A stretch of DNA of 38,450 bases. It comes from a virus. Positions 14,688 through 20,524 of the stretch are shown piece by piece. Each line of letters begins with the position of its first letter. The first letter of the stretch is position 1. The stretch covers positions 1 to 38,450 of the IMG/VR virus record IMGVR_UViG_3300031565_000146; one strand, given 5' to 3'. The notes beneath the pieces were generated by a model that was given only the letters and a program-made list of their open reading frames with translations, was not told where the DNA came from and did not search any database. The translations under genes and the position numbers were made by a program.

Positions 14688-15438
14688 CTTCGGCTCGCTT
14701 CCTCTCCTCGGCGGCGCCCTCGGCGACGAAGGGACGGTCAGGGTTGTGGTGACGCTGGGGAGCGGCGAGGTACCACGTCCGGGGCTTGTCATCGCGCCCC
14801 AACTCGCCTTCGAGGCCAAGGCCGATCCACGCGTTCTTGCGGTCCTGCCACCAACCCTCGCGAGCGTTGAGGACGGTGAACGGCGACACCATGAAGCGGT
14901 CCATCAGCGACAAGGTGGCTCGCCTGGGAGCGTCCTCCTTGCGCTTGAGGTCCGTCAAGGGGTTCTCCCCAGGACCCTCGTCGTCCTCGGAGCCTGCCTC
15001 CTCCAACTCGGTTGGAGCGGCCGTCTCACCCAAGAGGATTTCGAGATCCTCCATCGTGTAGGACGCGTCCTCAAGGAGCGCCTCGTCGGCTTCGAGCACG
15101 TCGGCGATCATCGCCGCCAGGGCGTCGTCGTCGTAGGTGCCCAACTCGGCGGTGCGGTTGTCAGCGAGGGCGAACGCCTTGGCGGTGGCCTCATCGTCGT
15201 CGGTCCACAACACGGCGATTTCGGTCCACCCCAACCGGCGCGCCGCCTGCAGGGTGTGGTTGCCCGCGATGACCTGCTTGCTGGACCGCTGGACGATGAT
15301 CGGCTTGCGTTGGCCGAAGCGGTTGAGAGACTTGGCCACGGCGTCGATGTCGCCCACGCGTGGGTTGCCCTCAAGCAACTGCGGCTCGCCGATCGGGGCG
15401 GCGAGGGGGAGGAGGGAGTCGGGGATCTTGTGACTCAC
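14680..15438 (-). CDS. ParB-like nuclease/DNA-binding domain protein 2
   Basis: This 252-residue protein starts at GTG 15438, overlapping the previous stop (GTGA). The ParB/Srx domain is at the N-terminus: QLLEGNPRVGDIDAVAKSL, then IIVQRSSKQVIAGNHTLQAARRLGW, then ADNRTAELGTYDDDALAAM. Its core is a close paralogue of ParB1. The C-terminal third carries a block MVSPFTVLNAREGWWQDRKN followed by AWIGLGLEGELGR. I recognise this as the conserved segment that sits just upstream of the methyltransferase fold in actinophage DNA methylases. So this gene probably holds the first part of the modification machine and the next gene the catalytic part. An 8-nt overlap couples them. The long upstream reading-frame extension belongs to another gene. 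Confidence 0.82.
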   Translation of the reverse strand: MSHKIPDSLLPLAAPIGEPQLLEGNPRVGDIDAVAKSLNRFGQRKPIIVQRSSKQVIAGNHTLQAARRLGWTEIAVLWTDDDEATAKAFALADNRTAELGTYDDDALAAMIADVLEADEALLEDASYTMEDLEILLGETAAPTELEEAGSEDDEGPGENPLTDLKRKEDAPRRATLSLMDRFMVSPFTVLNAREGWWQDRKNAWIGLGLEGELGRDDKPRTWYLAAPQRHHNPDRPFVAEGAAEERKRAEDE

Positions 15439-15896
15439 TGCTTGTTCCACTTCTTGAACTCGCCGGGGGGCCTGCCCGCCGCCTCCTGCTGCAGCCTGGT
15501 CACCGGGTCCACTTCCGGTTCTGCTTCCGGTTCCGGCGGATTGAACCCGAGGGGCGGCACCTCGGTCATCGGAGAGGTCACGAGGTCCCACCCAGCGCCC
15601 ACAGGAGGCGCCTCTGAGGCGTCCTCGGTGTCCTGGGACCCGGATTGCGCCACACGGCCATTCAGGGCGTCTGAGAGGCCCCGGCTCACATCACGGAACT
15701 CGGCAGCAGAACGCTCTGGGGTGGGACTGAGACTGCCGTTGCCAGAGAGGTCGATGTCGGTCAATTCACCGACATCAGGGTCCAGGCCCTCCTGCTTCGC
15801 CACGAGGGCGCGATTGCGTTCTCCGAGAGCGATGGCGCCCACCATGAAGGCCAGAAGCCCGAGCACGATGAACCCGAGGACGATGGCAACCAACAT
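15435..15896 (-). CDS. Membrane-anchored protein of unknown function (153 aa)
   Basis: The N-terminus is one hydrophobic helix (MLVAIVLGFIVLGLLAFMVG, then AIALGERNRALVAKQEGL) that should place the protein in the membrane with a soluble, proline- and acid-rich tail of about 125 residues (SLSPTPERSAAEFRDVSRGL; PPEPEAEPEVDP). The tail has no recognised fold. Two ATG codons are possible: 15905 and 15896. I chose 15896 because a TACGAT hexamer lies seven bases before it, which fits a leaderless start, whereas 15905 has no ribosome binding site. The 3' end overlaps ParB2 as GTGA, so the membrane protein leads the ParB-methyltransferase operon. A link between DNA modification and the membrane is speculative. 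Confidence 0.7.
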   Translation of the reverse strand: MLVAIVLGFIVLGLLAFMVGAIALGERNRALVAKQEGLDPDVGELTDIDLSGNGSLSPTPERSAAEFRDVSRGLSDALNGRVAQSGSQDTEDASEAPPVGAGWDLVTSPMTEVPPLGFNPPEPEAEPEVDPVTRLQQEAAGRPPGEFKKWNKQ

Positions 15897-15903
15897 GGCG
15901 CCC

Positions 15904-15929
15904 ATCGTATCTAACTGTCTCTACAGTAG
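15904..15929 (-). promoter_or_regulatory. -10 element and inverted repeat before the modification operon
   Basis: On the - strand, TACGAT (15909-15904) sits seven bases before ATG 15896. Just upstream, ACTGT-CTCT-ACAGT (15914-15927 on the + strand) is an inverted repeat. The - strand word CTACTGTAGA (15929-15920) also occurs at 7867-7876 in promoter P4. It is a candidate operator. No GTCAC box is present. Confidence 0.45.
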
Positions 15930-15935
15930 CCAGGA

Positions 15936-16145
15936 CTACCCGACGGGATCGCCCTCGTCGCTGAGTCGGGAGCCGCAGTCAACGCAGATCACCACGGTCA
16001 TGTTGCCGATGGGACGGCCGGAACCAGCGGCGTACACCTGCACGGGCCACCGGCACGCGGACGGCAACATGCAGTGGTTGCACCAGAGCGCGGTTTCGAT
16101 AGCCCCCTCGGGGGGTTCCCGGTCCGCTTCATCCATGACCGGCAT
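15936..16145 (-). CDS. Small CxxC protein (69 aa)
   Basis: This 69-residue protein has two cysteine pairs with an intervening beta-rich segment: WCNHCMLPSACRWP near residues 22-33 and VVICVDCGSRL near residues 52-61. It should bind one zinc ion. Start ATG 16145 lies three bases after the preceding stop; ATG 16136 (MDEADREPPE) is an alternative. No function is recognised. It is the last gene of the exonuclease operon. Confidence 0.68.
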   Translation of the reverse strand: MPVMDEADREPPEGAIETALWCNHCMLPSACRWPVQVYAAGSGRPIGNMTVVICVDCGSRLSDEGDPVG

Positions 16146-16148
16146 CGG

Positions 16149-16349
16149 TCAGTCCCCGTAGTCCTTCAACCCCGCTCGCACGATCAACTCGGCGTACCAC
16201 TCGGCGGTGTCCTCGCGTTCGTCCGGCGCCGCGGAGGGCATCGACCGACCAAACATGGTGCAGTGGCGCGACTCCAAGAAGGCCACCATCCGCTGCTTCC
16301 ACTCCTCTCGGGAGAGTTCGGGGGTGTGATCCGCTGACGCGGCCATCAC
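16149..16349 (-). CDS. Hypothetical protein (66 aa)
   Basis: A small mostly helical protein (ELSREEWKQRMVAFLESRHC, then EREDTAEWYAELIVRAGLKDYGD). It starts at GTG 16349 or the adjacent ATG 16346; the GTG overlaps the exonuclease stop (GTGA). It contains a single cysteine and no membrane segment. Unknown family. The coupling to the exonuclease suggests a co-expressed accessory, but nothing in the sequence says what. Confidence 0.65.
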   Translation of the reverse strand: MMAASADHTPELSREEWKQRMVAFLESRHCTMFGRSMPSAAPDEREDTAEWYAELIVRAGLKDYGD

Positions 16350-16942
16350 TCGCCGACCCTGGGGATCTCGTTGAACAGGTCGGAGTAGGCGCGGAACTCG
16401 TTGAGGTGGTCACGCACATCGGCCAACCCGCGGTGAGGCTTGCCATCCTTCGACTCGAAGGTCTGCCCGAACGCGTCGAGGTCGGATCGACCAGCGAAAG
16501 CGAAGGCCCGGCGGATGACGCCCACATCAAGGTTGGGGTATTGCAGCCAACCCTCGAACTCGGGCATCTGGGCATGCAGGAAGCGACGGTCGAAGTGGCC
16601 AACGCCTGAGCCTGCGAGCATGAAGTTGTGCTCGCGGCCGACGCCGGAGAGGACAACCACCATCTCGGCCTCGACCTTCTGGGCCGACTTGGCGCTTCCC
16701 CCGGCGATCTCAAGAAGCAGCCCATTGCGGGTGTGCATCTCGGTGACGTAGGAGTTCATGCTGGTGCGCCAATCGGGGAACCGGGCCGGGTTCGGATCGA
16801 TGGCCGCCTCGTAGAAGGCGAGTTCCTCGAAGGGAGGCTCTGCGGTGGTGACGACGAGGCCGACTTCGAGGATCGGGTCAACGCTCTCGTTGACGCCGGT
16901 TGTCTCAAGATCGACCCAAGCCAGATACTTGGCCTTGGCCAT
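16346..16942 (-). CDS. Oligoribonuclease-like DEDD 3'-5' exonuclease
   Basis: This 198-residue protein carries the three Exo motifs of the DEDD family. Exo I is WVDLETTG with Asp11 and Glu13. Exo II is in GSGVGHFDRRFL. Exo III is in HRGLADVRDHL. The surrounding text (EMHTRNGLL, then QMPEFEGWLQYPNLDV) matches oligoribonuclease more than the DnaQ proofreading subunit. Oligoribonuclease degrades short RNA (2-5 nt) to mononucleotides, so the protein may recycle host RNA for phage DNA or act on short signalling RNA; that use is inferred. AAAGGAA lies before ATG 16942. The length is typical for the family (about 180-210 residues). Confidence 0.83.
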   Translation of the reverse strand: MAKAKYLAWVDLETTGVNESVDPILEVGLVVTTAEPPFEELAFYEAAIDPNPARFPDWRTSMNSYVTEMHTRNGLLLEIAGGSAKSAQKVEAEMVVVLSGVGREHNFMLAGSGVGHFDRRFLHAQMPEFEGWLQYPNLDVGVIRRAFAFAGRSDLDAFGQTFESKDGKPHRGLADVRDHLNEFRAYSDLFNEIPRVGE

Positions 16943-16954
16943 GGTGTTCCTTTC

Positions 16955-17194
16955 TCAGCAGGGTTCGGTAGCGACGCTCAGCATTGCCTTCTGCCACATG
17001 AGCAGGGGGTCCTCACCGCGCTCCTCGGCAAGCGACTTCACCATCCGTGCACTCAACTTGGAGAGGGCGATCATCAGGTGGACGGCCTCATCCTGCCTCT
17101 GTGGCATCAAGGTCTTGCAGGCTGGGAGGTCATCCATCAGAGAGGCCGTCACGAGCGCCTTGGCGGTGTCGGTGGCGTCGGTAGCAAGGCTCAT
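16955..17194 (-). CDS. Hypothetical helical protein (79 aa)
   Basis: This 79-residue all-helical protein starts MSLATDATDTAKALVTASLM. The middle reads PQRQDEAVHLMIALSKLSARMVKSLAEERG and the end DPLLMWQKAMLSVATEPC. It resembles small actinophage proteins of unknown function. ATG 17194 is chosen because the in-frame GTG at 17206 overlaps the -10 hexamer. It is first in the exonuclease operon and is probably read from a very short leader of a few bases. Confidence 0.7.
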   Translation of the reverse strand: MSLATDATDTAKALVTASLMDDLPACKTLMPQRQDEAVHLMIALSKLSARMVKSLAEERGEDPLLMWQKAMLSVATEPC

Positions 17195-17204
17195 AGGAGA
17201 ACCC

Positions 17205-17227
17205 ACCCTAGCCGGTAGGTGTGACGG
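17205..17227 (-). promoter_or_regulatory. GTCAC-box promoter P8
   Basis: On the - strand: CCGTCAC (17227-17221), ten bases, TAGGGT (17210-17205). ATG 17194 lies ten bases after the hexamer, so the leader would be only a few nucleotides. Confidence 0.7.
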
Positions 17228-17241
17228 AGATCGGCTGCAGA

Positions 17242-17616
17242 CTAGAGCGGGACGGCATGCCCATTGTCAAGAAGCGCTTGGCTAAGTTCCTCTCCTGTAC
17301 GCACAACGTACACACGCCCAAGCCAGCGGCCGAAGGAGTCGCCCTTGGCGGTGGTCACGACGAAGGGCCACTCGTCGGCGGGGACCGCGTGGGCCATCGC
17401 TTCGTTGCACCACAAACTGACGAACGACTTGGCATCGCGAGCGCGCTGCTTGGACTCCTCGGTGCCGCCACGCAACTCGGGGGTGTCAACCCCCAGCAGG
17501 CGGACCGACACCTTGGCGGTCATGTGGAAGCCAAGATCGATCTGCATGACCAGGGTGTCGCCATCGATCACGCGGTCCACGCGCGCCCGATAGGTGAAGG
17601 GCTGGGGAGCCGTCAT
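17242..17616 (-). CDS. SNase-like (thermonuclease-fold) nuclease
   Basis: This 124-residue protein starts MTAPQPFTYRARVDRVIDGD. The order of motifs is that of staphylococcal nuclease: VIDGDTLVMQIDLGF, then VRLLGVDTPELRGG with the active-site Arg and the DTPE loop, then a helix (AKSFVSLWCNEAM). The final SFGRWLGRVYVVRTGEELSQ, then ALLDNGHAVPL, carries the second catalytic Arg. It has no signal peptide, so it should act inside the cell. The family hydrolyses DNA and RNA with Ca2+. ATG 17616 gives an ATGA overlap with the HNH gene; GTG 17625 is possible. It may help degrade host DNA; that use is inferred. Confidence 0.85.
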   Translation of the reverse strand: MTAPQPFTYRARVDRVIDGDTLVMQIDLGFHMTAKVSVRLLGVDTPELRGGTEESKQRARDAKSFVSLWCNEAMAHAVPADEWPFVVTTAKGDSFGRWLGRVYVVRTGEELSQALLDNGHAVPL

Positions 17617-17987
17617 GTTGACCACACTCTCTGCTGGACGAAGGTGACCGCATCATGGCACTGAGAGCACAGCGACTCAAGGTTGTCGAGATGGTGCCAG
17701 CACGATGGCTTGTAGCCCATCCCTCTCAGCGGGCGGATGTGATTCACCTCCACCTCGTCCCCGGAGTTGCACTTCACGCAACGGTGTCCGTCGCGGCGCA
17801 GGGTGAACTTGCGGGCGACGGGCCAATGGTGGTTGACCTTCCACTGGTGCTCACACCAATCCGAGCACCACCGGACCCGTCGCGGGCGAACGATCTTGCC
17901 GCACCAATCGCAACCGTCTGGCCACGACCCCGCGGCGAGTTCACACGCCTTCGGGATCGGGGTCGGGAAGTTCTGCTGGGTGCTCAT
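17613..17987 (-). CDS. HNH endonuclease
   Basis: This 124-residue protein starts MSTQQNFPTPIPKACELAAG. There are two zinc sites: CDWCGKIV...WCSDWC near the N-terminus, and the HNH site with CVKCNSGDEVEVNHIRPL, HHLDNLESLCSQCH at the C-terminus. The HNH catalytic histidine is in VNHIRP and the Asn in the following loop. Residues RRDGHRC mark the entry to the HNH fold. It could nick packaged or host DNA; in many actinophages such an enzyme lies beside terminase and aids packaging, but here it lies 10 kb away. ATG 17987 is fixed by local context, and it overlaps the small RHH gene by 47 nt in a different frame. Confidence 0.85.
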   Translation of the reverse strand: MSTQQNFPTPIPKACELAAGSWPDGCDWCGKIVRPRRVRWCSDWCEHQWKVNHHWPVARKFTLRRDGHRCVKCNSGDEVEVNHIRPLRGMGYKPSCWHHLDNLESLCSQCHDAVTFVQQRVWST

Positions 17988-18114
17988 CGGACCATTGGAT
18001 GATGACACGCCGGGCGATCTGGTGCAGACCAGCATCCTCGACCGCAGCGTGGGCCTCAAGGTTGTCGTAGACCTTCTCGGTGATGTCGAGCCGGAGGGTT
18101 CGTGAGCGAGCCAT
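17941..18114 (-). CDS. Ribbon-helix-helix-like small protein (57 aa)
   Basis: This 57-residue protein (MARSRTLRLDITEKVYDNLE, then AHAAVEDAGLHQIARRVIIQ) has a beta strand with alternating residues followed by two helices, the pattern of a ribbon-helix-helix DNA-binding dimer. The rest is an acidic C-terminus (SDEHPAELPDPDPEGV). The reading frame extends upstream, but the true start is the ATG at 18114, one base after the preceding TAA. It overlaps the HNH gene by 47 nt. It could be a small repressor; that remains a fold-based guess. Confidence 0.65.
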   Translation of the reverse strand: MARSRTLRLDITEKVYDNLEAHAAVEDAGLHQIARRVIIQWSDEHPAELPDPDPEGV

Positions 18115-18115
18115 G

Positions 18116-18478
18116 TTAGGTGCTTTCTGCGATGGGGTTGTCGATCCGACTGATGGCGCCGCCGAGGGTATGCTCGACCACCTTGCCATCCGCGTATTGA
18201 GCGGTGGCGCGCTTGAAGCGGCCATTGCGGTAGACGATCGAGATGGACTCCTCGACCGGACGCCCATCGATCCGCTTGGTGACGACCAGCACCTCTGAGA
18301 TGTTGTCGCCAGCGACCGTCTTGATGGCCTGGAAGTTGATCAGCCTGTCCACCAGCGAATGGCGCCCCTCGGCATCGAAGATGGCGCGCTGGATTCGCTT
18401 CATCGAGCGAGTGGGGACACCCAACTCAGAGGGGTGGCCGATGTAGCCAGCGAGAGCGATGCTGGCGGGCTGGTTCAT
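18116..18478 (-). CDS. Hypothetical protein (120 aa)
   Basis: This 120-residue protein is basic in the N-terminal half (TRSMKRIQRAIFDAEGRHSL). It has a beta-rich middle (ISEVLVVTKRIDGRPVEESI and SIVYRNGRFKRATAQ) and ends AISRIDNPIAEST. No catalytic or zinc-binding motif is visible. ATG 18478 overlaps the previous stop (ATGA) and the frame is uninterrupted. Its position in a run of small overlapping genes with nucleases suggests an accessory role. Family not recognised. Confidence 0.7.
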   Translation of the reverse strand: MNQPASIALAGYIGHPSELGVPTRSMKRIQRAIFDAEGRHSLVDRLINFQAIKTVAGDNISEVLVVTKRIDGRPVEESISIVYRNGRFKRATAQYADGKVVEHTLGGAISRIDNPIAEST

Positions 18479-18690
18479 GGTGCCCCTGTCGAGTCAAGGA
18501 TGGACAGTTGCCCCTCGCACTGCGAGTCGGGGTCGATCGGGGTGGTGGGCACCTGTTGGGTCAACATGTCGGCGGCAGTGCGCGTCGCCAAGGAAATGGC
18601 GCCGAACGAGAAGTTGCTGGGATGCTCGCTGATTGCCCTCAGCATCGTGATGGCAGCGCGAACATCTGGTTCTTCATCACCGATGTGCAT
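18475..18690 (-). CDS. Hypothetical protein (71 aa)
   Basis: This 71-residue protein starts MHIGDEEPDVRAAITMLRAI. A first helix is followed by a hydrophobic, helical middle (NFSFGAISLATRTAADMLTQ) and an end that may be unstructured (TTPIDPDSQCEGQLSILDST). Its 3' end overlaps the next gene by four bases, and its start overlaps the preceding gene by 14 nt. No function is recognised. Confidence 0.65.
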   Translation of the reverse strand: MHIGDEEPDVRAAITMLRAISEHPSNFSFGAISLATRTAADMLTQQVPTTPIDPDSQCEGQLSILDSTGAP

Positions 18691-19063
18691 GGTGGGACTC
18701 CTTGTCTTGCACGGCGATCATCAGGTTGGCTAGGTCTGCCCCGAGATGGGTGTTGCACCCAAAGGACCGGGCGCAGTCCTCTGCGCTTGTCGGCAGCATC
18801 CAGCGGTCGAAGGTGGCGGTCTTGAATCCGACGGGAGCCACCACGATCCTGTCCTGCAGGTCAGCCGGGGCGAAGAAGGTGATGGGGCACCGGCTCGATG
18901 CCATGAACACCACGGTGATGGGCTGCAGCGCCGCCGGATAGGTGACGGCCGCGGACCCATCGCGGATCAACGACTCGCGGACGAAGCGACCCATCCCGAT
19001 CAAGTCGGAATCGGGCACCTCGGCGCACTGGAACACCGGGGGGTGATAGCGCCCCTCAAGCAA
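18677..19063 (-). CDS. Hypothetical protein (about 128 aa, start uncertain)
   Basis: The frame is open from just after 19073 to 18677. The first usable start is TTG 19063 (MLEGRYHPPVFQC), followed by GTG 19036 and ATG 18994 (MGRFVRESLIRD); none has a clear ribosome binding site, so the start is unsure. The product has beta-rich text (AAVTYPAALQPITVVFMASS, RCPITFFAPADLQDR, IVVAPVGFKTATFDRW). Two cysteines (CARSFGC) lie near the C-terminus. The frame is uninterrupted and sits between two genes with clear overlap. Function unknown. Confidence 0.55.
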   Translation of the reverse strand: MLEGRYHPPVFQCAEVPDSDLIGMGRFVRESLIRDGSAAVTYPAALQPITVVFMASSRCPITFFAPADLQDRIVVAPVGFKTATFDRWMLPTSAEDCARSFGCNTHLGADLANLMIAVQDKESHHAHR

Positions 19064-19078
19064 GGTCGAACACCCCGA

Positions 19079-19558
19079 TCATGATGAGGCCCTTCGGATG
19101 TTGGCAGCGATCGTCTGGAAGGCGTTGAGGCGCGCCTCGATGGCGCGCATGGCGCGAGCCGACGAGTCTGCTGCGGCCTCGGTGGTCTTGTAGTCCTCGT
19201 ACAACTCATGACCGGGGCGCGTCGTGAGGGGATCGATCGAGTCGCGGGCCAGGGCCTCGCGGTAGTCGGCCGCGGTGCGCTCCTCGTTCTTCACCGTGTG
19301 CACGATCACGGTGTCCCGGTGGCGCTTCCACGATGACTCAGCCTTCGCGGCGGCGTCAGCAAGGTCCATGTGGATGGACGTGAGTTCGGCCAACTCGTCA
19401 TCGGCGCGCACGATGCGCTCCTCGACCTCGGCCATGGTGAGGGCCTGGGGGAGTCCATCGGGAGCAGAACGCTCGTACCTCTGGGGCCGTGGTGCTGCGG
19501 GACGCTGGCCCCGCCGAGGTCGCTGATCTGTCCTACGGAACCCAGGTTCGTCGCTCAC
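19079..19558 (-). CDS. Coiled-coil protein, actinophage-type (159 aa)
   Basis: This 159-residue protein has a disordered, basic N-terminus (RRTDQRPRRGQRPAAPRPQR). A long helix from about residue 40 on has heptad-like text (TMAEVEERIVRADDELAELT, DLADAAAKAESSWKRHRDTV) and ends AIEARLNAFQTIAANIRRAS. It reads as a dimeric coiled coil. The pattern M-x-EVEERI...R.L.A...L.A.R resembles a frequent actinophage protein of unknown function near recombination or replication genes. It starts at GTG 19558, seven bases after the TAGTCT hexamer, so it is probably leaderless. It leads the following run of small genes. Confidence 0.72.
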   Translation of the reverse strand: MSDEPGFRRTDQRPRRGQRPAAPRPQRYERSAPDGLPQALTMAEVEERIVRADDELAELTSIHMDLADAAAKAESSWKRHRDTVIVHTVKNEERTAADYREALARDSIDPLTTRPGHELYEDYKTTEAAADSSARAMRAIEARLNAFQTIAANIRRASS

Positions 19559-19565
19559 GGGGGAG

Positions 19566-19588
19566 AGACTACTCGCTAGGTGTGACGG
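19566..19588 (-). promoter_or_regulatory. GTCAC-box promoter P9 (leaderless)
   Basis: On the - strand: CCGTCAC (19588-19582), ten bases, TAGTCT (19571-19566), seven bases, GTG 19558. It sits immediately after the end of the tail/lysis operon and starts the small-gene and nuclease operon. Confidence 0.7.
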
Positions 19589-19590
19589 GG

Positions 19591-19785
19591 CTAGATGGCT
19601 ACAAGCCAGCCAGCATCGACCATGGGAGGGACTCCCGTTCCGGCGACCCAGAACTCGGAGTTGGCCTTGAGGCCCATGACCGTCACGGTGGCGCGCACGT
19701 TGATCGCAGGCTCACCGTCAGGCTCGCCGAGGATCAGAGGGCTGGACTGACTGTAGGTCTTGATCTTGTTGCAGCCACAGCCCAT
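19591..19785 (-). CDS. Small N-terminal cysteine motif protein (64 aa)
   Basis: This 64-residue protein has an N-terminal motif MGCGCNKIKTYSQSS followed by a beta-rich, hydrophobic segment (NVRATVTVMGLKANSEFWVA) and PPMVDAGWLVAI. Proteins starting M(C/G)xCNK are frequent in actinophage genomes; function unknown. Its start overlaps the preceding stop by one base (TGATG). It is the last gene of the tail/lysis operon and lies just upstream of the promoter P9 region. Confidence 0.65.
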   Translation of the reverse strand: MGCGCNKIKTYSQSSPLILGEPDGEPAINVRATVTVMGLKANSEFWVAGTGVPPMVDAGWLVAI

Positions 19786-20222
19786 CAGGCGCCCCTCGAA
19801 CGGCTGCCCTTGGAGCGAGAGGGCGACTTCTTGGTGGTGGACGTGCTCTTGGACGAGGGGGATCGCGACCCGCTGTAGGAAGGCTTGTCCTCCTCCTCGT
19901 CAAGTCCCTCAGGCTCGGTGGTGATCGAAGTGCTGACGGCCGCCTCGGCGACAGGGGCATCCTTCGCTTCTGCTGCGGCTTCGGCAGCGCGGCGACGGCT
20001 CTCCTCAAGGGCGGCCTTCACCGCATCGATCGAGTTCTCTGTTGGCACCTTCGCCTGGGTCCTGTCCTCCTCGAAGCGCTTGATGGCTTCCGCTGGGACA
20101 TCAACAGGGACAAGGTGGCCGTCGCGAACGAGGGCGGCAGTGCGTGGCGAGTCGTCGGGGAACTCGGCGACCTTGCCACGCTTGGCCTCGGGCATGTTGA
20201 GGGTGGCGCGATACTTGCCCAT
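19785..20222 (-). CDS. Low-complexity tailed protein (145 aa)
   Basis: This 145-residue protein starts MGKYRATLNMPEAKRGKVAE and has a globular first part (FPDDSPRTAALVRDGHLVPV). A helical section with alanine-rich text follows (VKAALEESRRRAAEAAAEAK). The C-terminal 35 residues are a serine/arginine/lysine tail (SGSRSPSSKSTSTTKKSPSR) typical of flexible, nucleic-acid- or wall-binding ends. Start ATG 20222 is at a clear boundary two bases after the preceding gene; the longer extension overlaps the holin gene. Unknown family; the compact first half looks like other actinophage proteins before the lysis cassette. Confidence 0.68.
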   Translation of the reverse strand: MGKYRATLNMPEAKRGKVAEFPDDSPRTAALVRDGHLVPVDVPAEAIKRFEEDRTQAKVPTENSIDAVKAALEESRRRAAEAAAEAKDAPVAEAAVSTSITTEPEGLDEEEDKPSYSGSRSPSSKSTSTTKKSPSRSKGSRSRGA

Positions 20223-20224
20223 GC

Positions 20225-20524
20225 TCAGGCTGGCTTGTTGTAGGTCGGCTGCTTGCGGCTGCCGAGCATGAAGCCAGCGTTGGGCCAACGCTGCTCAAGG
20301 ACGCGCGCCACGACGTACCAGGCCGAACCGACCACGGTCGTAGCGGCTGCAGTCACCTGGCTCTCATCGATGTCGAAGCCGTACTGAGCAGCCTTGGTGA
20401 CCGCCCAGCCAGCGAAGAAGGGCACCACGGTGCGGACCACTGCCGCTCCGAAGTCCTGGGGGAAGGCGCCGCCTGCGCCGTCCACGCCGGTCGCCGCGGG
20501 TTGGTTTGCACTTGGGTCAGTCAT
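20225..20524 (-). CDS. Holin-like membrane protein (99 aa)
   Basis: This 99-residue protein has an alanine-rich N-terminal stretch and two predicted membrane segments: AAVVRTVVPFFAGWAVTKAA (about residues 27-46) and VTAAATTVVGSAWYVVARVL (about 57-76). A polar, basic C-terminus follows (GSRKQPTYNKPA). Its size, two-helix topology and cytoplasmic-type tail fit a class II holin. Actinophage membrane proteins with the ending LLGSxKQPxY are common. It would let the amidase reach the cell wall. Its ATG overlaps the PAS protein stop (ATGA), so the two are made together. Membrane location is predicted from sequence only. Confidence 0.68.
   Translation of the reverse strand: MTDPSANQPAATGVDGAGGAFPQDFGAAVVRTVVPFFAGWAVTKAAQYGFDIDESQVTAAATTVVGSAWYVVARVLEQRWPNAGFMLGSRKQPTYNKPA

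Noticed and set aside
13755-16161. Long + strand frames opposite the methyltransferase and ParB2 genes
   Set aside because: Antisense shadows with proline/arginine/valine-rich products, no promoter and no ribosome binding site.
17194-17206. GTG 17206 as start of the 79-residue gene
   Set aside because: It overlaps the -10 hexamer TAGGGT, so it could not be on the transcript from P8.
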